A DNA stretch of 64,000 bases from Olsenella timonensis (GCF_900119915.1 NZ_LT635455.1:620001-684000); one strand, 5' to 3'. Counted from the first letter of the stretch, positions 26,126 to 35,281 are shown. The notes: generated by a model from the letters alone, not told the origin. Numbers and translations are program-made.

Positions 26126-26352
26126 ATCTGCCGGCATCTCCGCGCAAAACGCTCGTTCGTGTGATGAAAATGCCGTCTCAGATTCAAAACTGCCGCTCGT
26201 GTGATGGGGTTTTGGGCATTGGACGGAGCCTCTCTTCGTAAAAGGCCAGTTGAGTAATCAGATTATTAACTAATATCGGATCTGGGGAAGAAAAACCAAT
26301 CACAGGAGACGCCGTTTTGCCCCTCGGGGGCCTTCATCATCACACGAGCGGC
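26123..26352. repeat. Nested inverted repeats with CGCTCGTGTGATG arms around the GS-like gene promoter
   Basis: Inner pair: TGAATCTG (26123-26130) with CAGATTCA (26179-26186). Outer pair: GCCGCTCGTGTGATG (26192-26206) with CATCACACGAGCGGC (26338-26352), 15 bp perfect, 131 bases apart. A third variant is CGCTCGTTCGTGTGATG at about 26150. The core equals the repeats at 19.62 kb. Confidence 0.75.
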
Positions 26353-26508
26353 CATTCTGCATGATGCTGACGGGGCGTCCCGCGCATCAGCGGCCGCGCG
26401 CACCGAAGGGGACGCTGCGGCGTCGGCGAATGGGTAACAGCGGCGAAACACTCTTGTGAGAACCTCTAGCGGACTATGACCCCCGCCTGTGTCGGAGAGG
26501 ATTATCGC
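26126..26508. other. 383-base non-coding region before the GS-like gene
   Basis: It holds the repeat family above, an AT-rich promoter-like block (26250-26276), and then about 230 bases without recognisable signals except the ribosome site GGAGAGG. No gene is supported. Confidence 0.6.
26250..26276 (+). promoter_or_regulatory. Promoter-like block TTGAGT-15-TAATAT with palindrome TAATCAGATTA
   Basis: TTGAGT (26250-26255) and TAATAT (26271-26276) have a short 15-base spacer that contains TAATCAGATTA (26255-26265). The 12-mer AATCAGATTATT is repeated exactly at 57490-57501, in front of another small gene, so it may be a shared operator. Confidence 0.4.
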
Positions 26509-27849
26509 ATGAGCACCGAGAAGGACATCGACTTCGTCCTGCGCACCGTTGAGAAGCGTGACATTCGCTTCGTGCAGCTGTGGTTCACGGACGTGCTGGG
26601 CAACCTCAAGTGCTTCGCCATCTCGCCCGAGGAGCTCGAGGAGGCCTTCGAGGAGGGCATCGGCTTCGACGGGTCGGCCGTCGACGGCTTTGCCTCGCTC
26701 GAGGAGTCCGACATGCTCGCCTTCCCGGACCCCACGACGTTCGCGCTCCTGCCGTGGCGTCCCGCCGAGTCGGGCGTGGCGCGCGTCTTCTGCGACGTCT
26801 ACACCCCGTCGCGAGAGCCCTTCGAGGGCGATCCGCGCCGCTGCCTGCGCAGGGTCTTCGCCCGCGCCGACGAGCAGGGCCTCGTCCCCAACGTCGGCCC
26901 CAAGATCGAGTACTTCTACTTCGACAACGACCTCGACCCCGTGCCGCTCGACACCGCCGGCTACTTTGACCTCACGCCGATGGACCGAGCGAACGACCTG
27001 CGCCGCCAGACCACGCTCACGCTTGAGAAGATGTCGATTCCGGTGCAGTACTCCTATCACGCTGCCGGCCCGTCTCAAAATGGCGTCGAGCTGCGCTTCA
27101 CCGAGGCCGTGAGCTGCGCGGACAACATCATGACTGCGCGTCTTGTCATCAAGCAGGAGGCCGCCGGCCAGGGGATGTTCGCCTCGTTCATGCCCAAGCC
27201 CATCGCCAGCGCCCCCGGATCGGCGATGTACCTCTACCAGTCGCTGCTCGACCATGACGGAGAGAACCTCTTCTGGGCGCCCAAGGACCACCACCCCGCG
27301 CACCTCTCCGACGTCGCCCAGCACTACGTTGCCGGCATCCTCAAGTACGCGCCGGAGTTTACGCTCGTCACCAACCCTACGGTCAACTCCTACAAGCGCT
27401 TCGTCTCCACCGGCGAGGTGCCCACCCATGCCACCTGGGGCCGCAAGAACCGCTCCGCGCTCGTTCGCATCCCCACGCACAAGCCGGGCAAGCACATCGC
27501 GACGCGCGTCGAGCTGCGCAGCCCCGACCCCACGGCCAACCCCTACCTGGCGCTCGCCGTGACCGTTGCCGCCGGCCTGCGCGGCATCGAGGAGGGGCTG
27601 CCGCTGCCGGAGGAGTCGACCTGCGACACCTTCACCGCCTCGGATGCCGAGCTCAGCGCCAAGGGCATCCGTCGGCTGCCGCGCACGCTCGGGGAGGCGA
27701 TAGACCGCTTCGAGGAGTCCGAGCTCATGCGCGAGGTGCTCGGCGATCACATCTTCACCTACTTCGTGCGCGAGAAGCGCCGCGAGTGGGAGGAGTTCTG
27801 CACCTCCGTGACCGACTGGGAGCGCGAGCACTACTACGGCGGCGTCTAG
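26509..27849 (+). CDS. Glutamine-synthetase-like protein with altered metal-site residues
   Basis: 446 aa, full length for a type I-alpha glutamine synthetase; ATG 26509 with GGAGAGG upstream. Beta-grasp FDGSAVDGF (53-61), FMPKPIAS (227-234), NPTVNSYKR, NRSALVRIP and VELRSPDPTANPYLALA show the fold. Several canonical ligands appear replaced: first Glu of the ExE pair is Lys132 (GPKIEYF); HHE...GQNE has become SYHAAGPSQNG (182-192), so both n1-site Glu are lost; GSGMHxH has become GSAMYLY, with Tyr241 and Tyr243 for both His. Glu134, the Glu and Arg of VELR, and the NRS Arg remain. Either an inactive or regulatory homologue or a different ligase. It lies upstream of an amino acid ABC transporter and a GlnR-like regulator. 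Confidence 0.85.
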   Translation: MSTEKDIDFVLRTVEKRDIRFVQLWFTDVLGNLKCFAISPEELEEAFEEGIGFDGSAVDGFASLEESDMLAFPDPTTFALLPWRPAESGVARVFCDVYTPSREPFEGDPRRCLRRVFARADEQGLVPNVGPKIEYFYFDNDLDPVPLDTAGYFDLTPMDRANDLRRQTTLTLEKMSIPVQYSYHAAGPSQNGVELRFTEAVSCADNIMTARLVIKQEAAGQGMFASFMPKPIASAPGSAMYLYQSLLDHDGENLFWAPKDHHPAHLSDVAQHYVAGILKYAPEFTLVTNPTVNSYKRFVSTGEVPTHATWGRKNRSALVRIPTHKPGKHIATRVELRSPDPTANPYLALAVTVAAGLRGIEEGLPLPEESTCDTFTASDAELSAKGIRRLPRTLGEAIDRFEESELMREVLGDHIFTYFVREKRREWEEFCTSVTDWEREHYYGGV

Positions 27850-28257
27850 GGGTGCGGCGCGCTTCTCGGCTGTCCTTCTCCGCCTGATTCCCGAGCCCTC
27901 CCGATGGGGCTCCATCTCGTTTTTTGCCGAGACGGAGCATCCGCGGAAAACAGTCCCTCCGGAGAGCCGGTTTTCCGCAGACGCTCCGTCTCGGCGAGGA
28001 CGGGTCGAGAAGGGCGAGGCGAGAAGGACGAGGCGAGAAGGACGAGAGGGACGAGGAGCACGAGAGGGGCAAGGAGAACGGGCCTCTCGACGTGTCAATC
28101 TTGTTAAGGAAACCATAAGCTGCGGGCCCGAGGCGGACCGTTGGAGCAAACTCTACCCTTGGCGACGGGCGGGGCGCGAGCCCTGACACGGGAAGACCCG
28201 TGCCTCCGTCGGGAAAGGGCGTGACCACGCGCCAAGACTTTGGGGGAAGGAACCCAC
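27850..28257. other. 408-base non-coding region with long hairpin and purine-rich tract
   Basis: It contains the 26-bp-arm palindrome at 27926-27995, then a purine-rich strand (about 28003-28080) built from repeats of GAGAAGG(A/G)CGAGGC, then an unremarkable leader of the binding-protein gene. No gene is supported. Confidence 0.6.
27926..27995. repeat. Long palindrome, 26-base arms
   Basis: Arms 27926-27951 and 27970-27995 pair at about 24 of 26 positions (GCCGAGACGGAGC ... GCTCCGTCTCGGC; GCGGAAAAC ... GTTTTCCGC). A T-run precedes it on the plus strand, so it has terminator shape for minus-strand transcription, although no minus-strand gene ends here. It may end the GS-like transcript as a hairpin. 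Confidence 0.7.
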
Positions 28258-29094
28258 ATGAAGAGCATGACCAGAAGGAACTTTCTGACCGTCGCGGGTG
28301 CCGTCGCAGGCACCGCCGCCCTCGCCGGCTGCGGTGGCGAGCAGGCAACCAGCGAGCCCGCTGCGGACGAGGCCACCGACGAGGCAGCCGACGGCGACCT
28401 CGGCCTCGTGACCGAGGGTTCCCTGACGTTTGCCGTCTCGCCGGACTACCCGCCCTTCGAGAACCTCGTGGACGGCGAGTACGTGGGTCTGGACATGGAC
28501 CTCGGCCGCGCCGTCGCCGAGCAGCTCGGCCTCGAGTGCGTCTACACCAACATCGACTTCGACGGCATCGTCCCGGCGATCGTGGCCGGTGGCCAGGCTG
28601 ACGCGGGCCTCTCGGGCATCTCCATCACCCCCGACCGCGAGGACGAGGTCAACTTCACCACGCCCTACTACATCGACAACCAGGCCGTGGCGGTCCTCTC
28701 CACCAACACCGACGTCACCGAGGACAACGCCGCCGAGGTGCTCAACACCGCCGAGATGACCATCGCCGTCCAGAGCGGCTCCACCGGCGCCGACTTTGCC
28801 GCCGAGAACTTCCCCGAGGCCGAGCAGCTCGCCTTCCCGCAGTTCACCGACGCCTTCGCCGCCGTCTCCGCTGGCCAGGCCGACGCCGTGTGCGGCAACC
28901 TCGCCGTGGTCGAGCAGATGCTCGCCGGCGCCTACACCGACCAGCACGTCGTCCTCACCTCCGCCACCGGCGAGGAGTACGCCATCTGCGTCAACAAGGA
29001 CAACGAGGCGCTGCTCGACGCCATCAACGATGCCCTCGCCACGCTCCAGGAGGACGGCACGATCGACGAGATCATCGCCGCCAACATGGGATAA
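28258..29094 (+). CDS. Amino acid ABC transporter, substrate-binding lipoprotein
   Basis: 278 aa. Signal MKSMTRRNFLTVAG (twin-Arg type) and lipobox LAGC, followed by an acidic linker and a family 3 solute-binding domain: LTFAVSPDYPPFENLVDG, GLDMDLGRAVAEQLGLE, GIVPAIVAGGQADAGLSGI, TPDRxxxVNFTTPYY. This is the polar amino acid (His/Gln/Glu/Arg) class. ATG 28258 has GGGGGAAGGAA upstream. It is the first gene of a binding-protein/permease/ATPase set. The Tat-like motif suggests export in folded form. Confidence 0.93.
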   Translation: MKSMTRRNFLTVAGAVAGTAALAGCGGEQATSEPAADEATDEAADGDLGLVTEGSLTFAVSPDYPPFENLVDGEYVGLDMDLGRAVAEQLGLECVYTNIDFDGIVPAIVAGGQADAGLSGISITPDREDEVNFTTPYYIDNQAVAVLSTNTDVTEDNAAEVLNTAEMTIAVQSGSTGADFAAENFPEAEQLAFPQFTDAFAAVSAGQADAVCGNLAVVEQMLAGAYTDQHVVLTSATGEEYAICVNKDNEALLDAINDALATLQEDGTIDEIIAANMG

Positions 29095-29186
29095 GGCCGC
29101 GCGCCTTCGTCAACGTACAAGCCGTCGCGGCCCCTTCTCGCACAAGCGGGGAGGGGCCGTCGGCGCATGAGAAGCGAGGAAATCAC

Positions 29187-30527
29187 GTGAACAATCTTCC
29201 GTTACGCGCGCGTGCGCGGCGCCTCGGCCGGTCGGCCCTCCTCGGCCTCATGGCCCTTGCGCTCGCGCTCGCGGGCGCCCTGGCCCTGCCCGCCCAGCGT
29301 GCCGACGCAATGGAGGCGGTGCGCTGCACCGGCCGCCCCAACTCCGAGGACGACCCGACGGCGATCATGGGCGACACGGAGTCGCGCATCACCTTCGAGG
29401 CGAGCATCGCCGAGGGCGAGGGCGTGACCAGCCTCACCCTCCACATGCCCGAGGGCACGGGCTTCAGCAACCAGGACTTGGCCGTTACCCTGCTCACCGG
29501 CGACGACCTCATGACCCGCAACGAGCTCGACTTTACCGAGACGGTCGACGGACAGGACCTCGTCCTCGACTTCGCGGAGCCCATCACGCAGGAGGGCCAC
29601 CTCAACGTCATGGTCTACGACGTGTTCTTCCCCGCCGAGGGCGGCGAGATGCAGGTCGAGGCCACCTACGAGCTGGCCGACGGCACCGAGGCGAGCGTCG
29701 AGGACATCCCCGCCATCTCCGTGGAGGGCATCTCGACGACCGAGTCCCTCTCACAGTGGCTCGAGGAGCAGCCCTGGGTCCAGGCGTGGAACTCCAACCG
29801 GTTCCTCCACCTGTTCTTCGACCCCGCGCTGCTGGTGACGAGCTTCCCGGTCGTGCTCACCGGCTTCTTCACCTCCATCGCGATTGTTGCCGTGGCCTTC
29901 CCGCTGGCCATCCCGATGGGGCTTCTGCTCGCGCTCATGCGCATCTCAAAGCTGCGCCTCCTGCGCGGCATCGCCACCACCTACGTCAACATCGTGCGCG
30001 GCACGCCGCTGTTCCTCCAGATCTACGTCGCCTTCTTCGGCCTGCCGCTCGCCGGCATCCAGATCCCCAACTTCGTGCTGGGCGTCACCGTCATGTGCAT
30101 GAACTCGGGCGCCTACATGTGCGAGATCTTCCGCGCGGGCATCCTGTCGATAAGCAAGGGCCAGACCGAGGCCGCACGCTCGCTCGGCATGAACGGCGCG
30201 CAGACCATGTTCTACGTCATCCTCCCGCAGATGTTCCGCATCGTGATCCCCAACCTCACGAGCGAGTTCATCGTGCTGTACAAGGACACGTCGCTGCTCG
30301 CCGCCGTGGGCATCATGGAGCTCGTCATGTATGCGCGGACCATCGTCGCCTCCACCGGCTCGATCACGCCCTACATCGTCGCGGCGCTGTTCTACCTGGT
30401 GATCACGCTGCCGCTCTCCAAGGTCACGCGCCACCTCGAGGACCGCGTCCGCGGGCATCGGAGCCGCAAGCACGCCGCGTTGCCCGAGCCTGACGACACT
30501 GCCGAGAAGGGAGCCACCCATGAGTGA
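29187..30527 (+). CDS. Amino acid ABC permease with an N-terminal secreted domain
   Basis: 446 aa, about twice the usual 220-aa His/Gln permease. GTG 29187 (AGCGAGG upstream) starts an Arg-rich signal sequence ([23 protein letters not shown]), then about 150 residues of extracytoplasmic, beta-rich sequence ([20 protein letters not shown]..., [11 protein letters not shown]), then the permease with [20 protein letters not shown] (EAA loop) and five or so helices. The extra domain may dock the binding lipoprotein. The last 8 bases overlap the ATPase gene. Confidence 0.92.
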   Translation: MNNLPLRARARRLGRSALLGLMALALALAGALALPAQRADAMEAVRCTGRPNSEDDPTAIMGDTESRITFEASIAEGEGVTSLTLHMPEGTGFSNQDLAVTLLTGDDLMTRNELDFTETVDGQDLVLDFAEPITQEGHLNVMVYDVFFPAEGGEMQVEATYELADGTEASVEDIPAISVEGISTTESLSQWLEEQPWVQAWNSNRFLHLFFDPALLVTSFPVVLTGFFTSIAIVAVAFPLAIPMGLLLALMRISKLRLLRGIATTYVNIVRGTPLFLQIYVAFFGLPLAGIQIPNFVLGVTVMCMNSGAYMCEIFRAGILSISKGQTEAARSLGMNGAQTMFYVILPQMFRIVIPNLTSEFIVLYKDTSLLAAVGIMELVMYARTIVASTGSITPYIVAALFYLVITLPLSKVTRHLEDRVRGHRSRKHAALPEPDDTAEKGATHE

Positions 30528-31299
30528 CGCCGCCATGAGCGGGGCCGAGAAGAACGTCGCCACGGGCGAGGAGCCCATCCTGCGCATCGTTGACCTGCAC
30601 AAGAGCTTCGGCGAGACCGTGGTCCTGCGCGGTATTGACATCGACATCCACCGCGGCGAGGTCGTGGTCGTGCTCGGCCCCTCCGGCTCGGGCAAGTCCA
30701 CCATGCTGCGCTGCCTGAACCGCCTCGAGGAGCCCACGAGCGGCCGGATTGTCTTCGAGGGCCAGGACATCACCGACCCCAAGACCGACGTCAACGACGT
30801 CCGCAAGCGCATGGGCATGGTGTTCCAGCAGTTCAACCTGTTCCCGCACCTCGACGCCCTGCACAACGTCATGCTCGCCCAGCAGAAGGTGCTGGGCCGC
30901 ACCGCCGAGGAGGCCGCGCGCGTCGCCCGCGAGCAGCTCGCCCGCGTCGGTCTCGCCGAGCGCGCCGACTACTTCCCCGACGAGCTCTCCGGCGGCCAGC
31001 AGCAGCGCGTGGCCATCGCGCGCGCCCTGGCGATGGAGCCCCACGTCATGCTCTTCGACGAGGCCACGAGCGCGCTCGACCCCGAGCTGGTGCGCGGCGT
31101 CCTCGACGTCATGCGCGAGCTGGCAGAGCAGGGCATGACGATGGTCGTCGTGACCCACGAGATGGGCTTCGCCCGCGACGTCGCCGACCGCGTGATCTTC
31201 ATGGAGGGCGGCTACGTCGTGGAGGAGGGGACCCCCGAGCAGCTCTTCGAGCACCCCGAGAGCCCGCGCACCGCGGAGTTCCTCGGCAGCATCGACTGA
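30520..31299 (+). CDS. Amino acid ABC transporter ATP-binding protein
   Basis: 259-aa GlnQ/HisP-type ATPase: Walker [11 protein letters not shown]-loop [11 protein letters not shown], signature LSGGQQQR, Walker [17 protein letters not shown], His switch [14 protein letters not shown]. It energises the permease encoded by the overlapping upstream gene. The conserved FNLFPHL and THEMGFAR strings are typical for polar amino acid importers. Confidence 0.97.
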   Translation: MSDAAMSGAEKNVATGEEPILRIVDLHKSFGETVVLRGIDIDIHRGEVVVVLGPSGSGKSTMLRCLNRLEEPTSGRIVFEGQDITDPKTDVNDVRKRMGMVFQQFNLFPHLDALHNVMLAQQKVLGRTAEEAARVAREQLARVGLAERADYFPDELSGGQQQRVAIARALAMEPHVMLFDEATSALDPELVRGVLDVMRELAEQGMTMVVVTHEMGFARDVADRVIFMEGGYVVEEGTPEQLFEHPESPRTAEFLGSID

Positions 31300-31310
31300 T
31301 GGCCGGGGCC

Positions 31311-31346
31311 GGCGGGAGGGGGCCGCGCAGGCGACCCCCGCCCGCC
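31311..31346 (+). terminator. GC-rich hairpin after the amino acid ABC operon
   Basis: GGCGGG (31311-31316) with CCCGCC (31341-31346), plus an inner GGGGG/CCCCC pairing. No T-run. Confidence 0.4.
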
Positions 31347-31510
31347 GACCCCGCCCCAACGTGGCCGCATCAGATTTCCAGCGTGTTTCTCGCCTCTTCC
31401 GGACCATGCGCTAGCTGGGACGCATTTGAGGCTGTTTGGGACCGCGCGCTCTGACGGGCACGCGTTGTGCTACGATGACCCATATTGATCGCTCGGGAGG
31501 GGCCTCAGGG

Positions 31511-32185
31511 ATGCACCACAAGAACATCCTGCTCATATCCGCCACGACTCGCCTGCACGATCGCATGCGTGAGCTCTCGCATGCAATCGACGTCTCCATC
31601 GCGCTGGCGAACGAGGAGACCTTCCCCCAGGCCGTGTCCTCCGGCCATGAGTTTGACCTCGTCATCCTCGACGGCGAGGGCATGGGCCAGGACCTTCTCA
31701 ACGCGGTGGACTCCTTCGTCGCCGAGAACGGCTTCACGCCGCGCCTGCTCGTCCAGGACCCCGACAAGCTCGCCACGCTCCACATGCCGACGCAGGGCAC
31801 CAACGACTTCATCCTCTCCACCGCCGGCGCCGCCGAGTTCGAGCTGCGCTGCACGCTGCTGCTGTGGCCGGGGGAGGAGAGCGCTCCGGCGGACATCGTC
31901 ACGATCGACAACATGACGATCAACCTCGCCACCTACCAGGTCTACATCGACGAGCGCCCCGTGGACCTCACGCTCATGGAGTACTCGCTCCTGTCCTTCC
32001 TCGCCACGCACCCCTCGCGCGCCTACTCGCGCGAGACGCTGCTCCACCGCGTGTGGGGCTTCGAGTACTGCGGCGGCACCCGCACCGTCGACGTCCACAT
32101 CCGCCGCGTCCGCTCCAAGGTGGGCCCGCAGGTCGCGAGCCACATCGTCACCATCCGCGGCGTGGGCTACCTCTTCCGCATCTAG
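31511..32185 (+). CDS. Orphan OmpR-family regulator, GlnR-like
   Basis: 224 aa: a receiver-like domain (about 4-115) and an OmpR-type winged helix (about 135-224: LTLMEYSLLSFLATHPSRAYSRETLLHRVWG, RTVDVHIRRVRSKV, TIRGVGYLF). Asp54 of LVILD is in the phosphorylation position, but the acidic pair after strand 1 is missing (LLISATT), and FILSTAGAAEFELR recalls the phosphorylation-independent nitrogen regulator GlnR of actinobacteria. No histidine kinase is adjacent. ATG 31511 has GGGAGGGG upstream; ATG 31475 is possible. Position after an amino acid transporter and a GS-like gene supports a nitrogen role. Confidence 0.8.
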   Translation: MHHKNILLISATTRLHDRMRELSHAIDVSIALANEETFPQAVSSGHEFDLVILDGEGMGQDLLNAVDSFVAENGFTPRLLVQDPDKLATLHMPTQGTNDFILSTAGAAEFELRCTLLLWPGEESAPADIVTIDNMTINLATYQVYIDERPVDLTLMEYSLLSFLATHPSRAYSRETLLHRVWGFEYCGGTRTVDVHIRRVRSKVGPQVASHIVTIRGVGYLFRI

Positions 32186-32386
32186 CCGGGCCGTCTCGCC
32201 GCCCCCGCGCGAGCGCGGCGTCGGCGGCTCTGCGCGGGGCCTTGCGGCGCGCTCTTTCAGGAAGCGGAAAGCAACGTGTCGGCCGGGTGTCAATGCGGCG
32301 GACGTCGCATCCCCTCTCGCCGTTTGGGTACATTCGACCTCGGTAGGAAGCACGCCGCCGAGGGCGGCCCAAGGAAAGAAGGAACC

Positions 32387-33745
32387 ATGAGCGACTATCC
32401 CTACGGTGCCCCTGCGTCGCAGGGACCGGAACAGCCGACGGAGCGGCGCATCACGCCCCCCGTCCCGGGCATCACGGGCGGTGACGCCCCCGAGACCCCG
32501 CCGGACTTCTCCCCCGAGAGGCCCGAGCGGGAGAAGAGGCCCCGCCGCACCCTCAAGACCCTGCTCGTAGGCCTGCTCGGCGGCGTGCTGGGCGCGGGCG
32601 CCCTCACGGGCGTCTTGATGCTCGCGGGCGTGGTGGGTCCCTCGACGACCCAGGTCGTGGGCGGCGACTCGGCCCAGCAGATCACGATCGACCCGGCCGA
32701 CGAGGACACCTCCGTCGCCAACGCGGTGGCGGCCAAGGCGCTGCCCTCCGTCGTCACGGTCTACTGCACCTTCGCCGACGGCGAGGGCATGGGCTCGGGC
32801 GTCATCTACGACACCGACGGCAACATCATCACCAACAACCACGTCATCGAGAACGCCGAGAGCATCTCGGTGGCCTACAACGGCGAGACCTACGACGCCA
32901 CCCTCGTGGGCACCGACGCCTCCAGTGACGTCGCCGTGATACACGCCGACTTCGGCGACGCGGAGGTCACGCCGATGGAGGTCGGCGACTCCGACTCGCT
33001 GCAGGTCGGTGACTGGGTCATGAGCGTGGGCAGCCCGTTCGGCCTGGAGAACTCCGTCTCCCAGGGCATCGTCTCGGCCCTCTCGCGCAGCACCCTGCTC
33101 CAGAACTCCGAGGGCAACACCCTCTACACCAACCTGATCCAGACCGACGCCACGATCAACCCCGGCAACTCCGGCGGCGCGCTGGTCAACGACCAGGGGC
33201 AGCTCGTGGGCATCTGCACGCTCTTCTCGTCCGACACCGAGAGCTTCGCGGGCATCGGCTACGCCATCCCCGGCAACTATGCCGTGCAGATCGCCGACAA
33301 GATCATCTCCGGCGAGACCGTCACCCATGCCTACATCGGCCTCACCATGCAGACCGTGACGGCGGCAAACGCGCTGCGCAACGGCCTGGCGGTCGAGGAG
33401 GGCGCCTACGTCGTGGAGGTCGCCGAGGGCAGTCCCGCCGCCGAGGCGGGCATCCAGGTGGGCGACGTCATCACCAGCATCGGCGGCGAGCAGATCAGCT
33501 CGGCAGACGGCGCAATCCTCGCCGTGCGCTCCCACGACATCGGCGACACCGTCGAGGTGGTGGTCATGCGCGGCAGCCAGGAGATGACCTTCGAGGTGAC
33601 GCTCGGCTCCGACGAGGCGCTCCAGGAGCAGCAGCAGGAGCAGGAGACCGTGAACGTCAACGGCCAGGAGATCAGCATCGAGGACCTGCTTCGCCTCTAC
33701 GAGCAGTACCAGCAACAGCAGCAGTACAGCCCGTTCGGCCAGTAG
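32387..33745 (+). CDS. HtrA/DegP-family serine protease with PDZ domain
   Basis: 452 aa. Cytoplasmic Pro/Arg-rich N-terminus (1-63), one membrane anchor (about 64-88), trypsin-like domain with triad His152 (TNNHVI), Asp181 (SSDVAVI) and Ser262 (PGNSGGA), a PDZ domain (about 315-400: GAYVVEVAEGSPAAEAGIQVGDVI), and a Gln-rich tail. Expected to degrade or refold misfolded exported proteins at the outer face of the membrane. ATG 32387 has AAGGAAAGAAGG upstream. Monocistronic. Confidence 0.95.
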   Translation: MSDYPYGAPASQGPEQPTERRITPPVPGITGGDAPETPPDFSPERPEREKRPRRTLKTLLVGLLGGVLGAGALTGVLMLAGVVGPSTTQVVGGDSAQQITIDPADEDTSVANAVAAKALPSVVTVYCTFADGEGMGSGVIYDTDGNIITNNHVIENAESISVAYNGETYDATLVGTDASSDVAVIHADFGDAEVTPMEVGDSDSLQVGDWVMSVGSPFGLENSVSQGIVSALSRSTLLQNSEGNTLYTNLIQTDATINPGNSGGALVNDQGQLVGICTLFSSDTESFAGIGYAIPGNYAVQIADKIISGETVTHAYIGLTMQTVTAANALRNGLAVEEGAYVVEVAEGSPAAEAGIQVGDVITSIGGEQISSADGAILAVRSHDIGDTVEVVVMRGSQEMTFEVTLGSDEALQEQQQEQETVNVNGQEISIEDLLRLYEQYQQQQQYSPFGQ

Positions 33746-33898
33746 CCGACAGGCGGGAGGACGGCGACTCGGGGCCCCGCGGCATGTGCCGTGGGGCCCC
33801 TTCACTGGCGCGAGGGACCCGCGCCCTCGGGCCCTTCTCGGCATTTCTGTCCGGGCGGACGGGTAAGCTGGTCACAGGCGAGAAGGACGGAGGGTCCC

Positions 33899-35281
33899 AT
33901 GGCACAGATTAGGTGCCCGCACTGCGGCGAGGTGTTCCAGGTCGACGAGACGGAGTACGCGCAGATCGCGCGCCAGGTGCGCGACGCCGAGTTCCAGCGC
34001 GAGCTGGCCGCGCGCGAGAGGAGCGCCGAGCGCGAGCGCGAGAGCGCGGTCGAGGCGGCAGCGGCTCGTGCCCGAGAGGAGGTGCTGGCGGTGGCCGCGC
34101 GCAAGGACGCGGAGATCGCCCAGCTCAAGGCACGCGTTCAGGAGGGCTCGGACGCCCTCGCCCTGGAGCGCGCCCGCGCCGAGAAGAGCCTCGCGGAGCA
34201 GCTCGCCGAGCGCGAGCGCCAGATCGCGCGGCTCACGGAGCAGCTCAGGGCCCGGGAGTCCGCCTTCGACGCCGAGAAGGCCCTCGCCGTCACCCAGGCG
34301 ACGGGGGAGCAGGACCGTCGCATCGTGGAGCTGGAGGGGAGCCTGCGCGCCGCCCAGCTCGAGCGCCAGCAGACCGAGGCCACCCTGCGCCAGCAGATGG
34401 CGGAGCAGGCCAGCCACAAGGACCAGACGATCCGCGACCGCGAGGATGAGATCGAGCGGCTGCGCAACCAGCGCGCCCGCCTCTCGACCAAGCTCATCGG
34501 CGAGACGCTCGAGCAGCACTGCGAGATGGAGTTCAACCGCTGGCGCGCCACGGCGTTCAGGAACGCCGAGTTCCACAAGGACAACGAGGTGGTGGGCGGC
34601 TCCAAGGGCGACTACGTCTTCCGTGAGAGGGACGAGGACGGGCTCGAGGTCGTCTCCATCATGTTTGAGATGAAGAACGAGGACGATGCCTCCGCCGCCT
34701 CGAGCCGCCACAGGAACGCGGACTTCTTCAGGAAGCTCGACCAGGACCGTCGCAACAAGGGCTGCGAGTACGCGGTGCTCGTCTCCATGCTCGAGCCCGA
34801 GAGCGATCTCTACAACGCCGGCATCGTGGACGTCTCCTACGAGTACGAGAAGATGTACGTCATCCGCCCGCAGTTCTTCATCCCCATGATCACGCTGCTG
34901 AGAAACGCCGCCGAGAACTCGCATGCGTATAGGCGAGAGCTCGCGGAGGTGCGCCAGCAGAACCTCGACATCACGCACTTCGAGGACGCGCTCGAGGACT
35001 TCAAGGAGAGGTTCGGCAAGAACTACGACACGGCGAGCCGCAAGTTCCAGGCGGCGATCGACGAGATAGACAAGACGATCTCCCACCTCCAGAAGGTCAA
35101 GGACAACCTCACCTCGTCCGAGAACCAGCTGCGCCTGGCAAACAAGAAGGCGGACGAGCTCACCATCCGCAAGCTCACCTGGAAGAACCCCACGATGCGC
35201 GAGAAGTTCGAGGAGGCGCGCGCCGCTCGCGGCGACGAGGGGGATGCGCGCGAGGCCGTGGAGCCAGATGCGGTAGAGTAG
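33899..35281 (+). CDS. DUF2130-family protein, coiled coil with nuclease-like C-terminal domain
   Basis: 460 aa. N-terminal CPHC zinc-ribbon-like motif (6-9), a long coiled coil rich in Ala/Glu/Arg (about 20-200), then the conserved DUF2130 region (GETLEQHCEMEFNRWR, EVVGGSKGDYVFRERDEDG, SIMFEMKNEDD, LDQDRRNKGCEYAVLV). The E...GDY...E.K pattern resembles a restriction-endonuclease-like active site, which is the usual guess for the family; function is not established. ATG 33899 has GGAGGG upstream. DegV follows after 30 bases. Confidence 0.88.
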   Translation: MAQIRCPHCGEVFQVDETEYAQIARQVRDAEFQRELAARERSAERERESAVEAAAARAREEVLAVAARKDAEIAQLKARVQEGSDALALERARAEKSLAEQLAERERQIARLTEQLRARESAFDAEKALAVTQATGEQDRRIVELEGSLRAAQLERQQTEATLRQQMAEQASHKDQTIRDREDEIERLRNQRARLSTKLIGETLEQHCEMEFNRWRATAFRNAEFHKDNEVVGGSKGDYVFRERDEDGLEVVSIMFEMKNEDDASAASSRHRNADFFRKLDQDRRNKGCEYAVLVSMLEPESDLYNAGIVDVSYEYEKMYVIRPQFFIPMITLLRNAAENSHAYRRELAEVRQQNLDITHFEDALEDFKERFGKNYDTASRKFQAAIDEIDKTISHLQKVKDNLTSSENQLRLANKKADELTIRKLTWKNPTMREKFEEARAARGDEGDAREAVEPDAVE

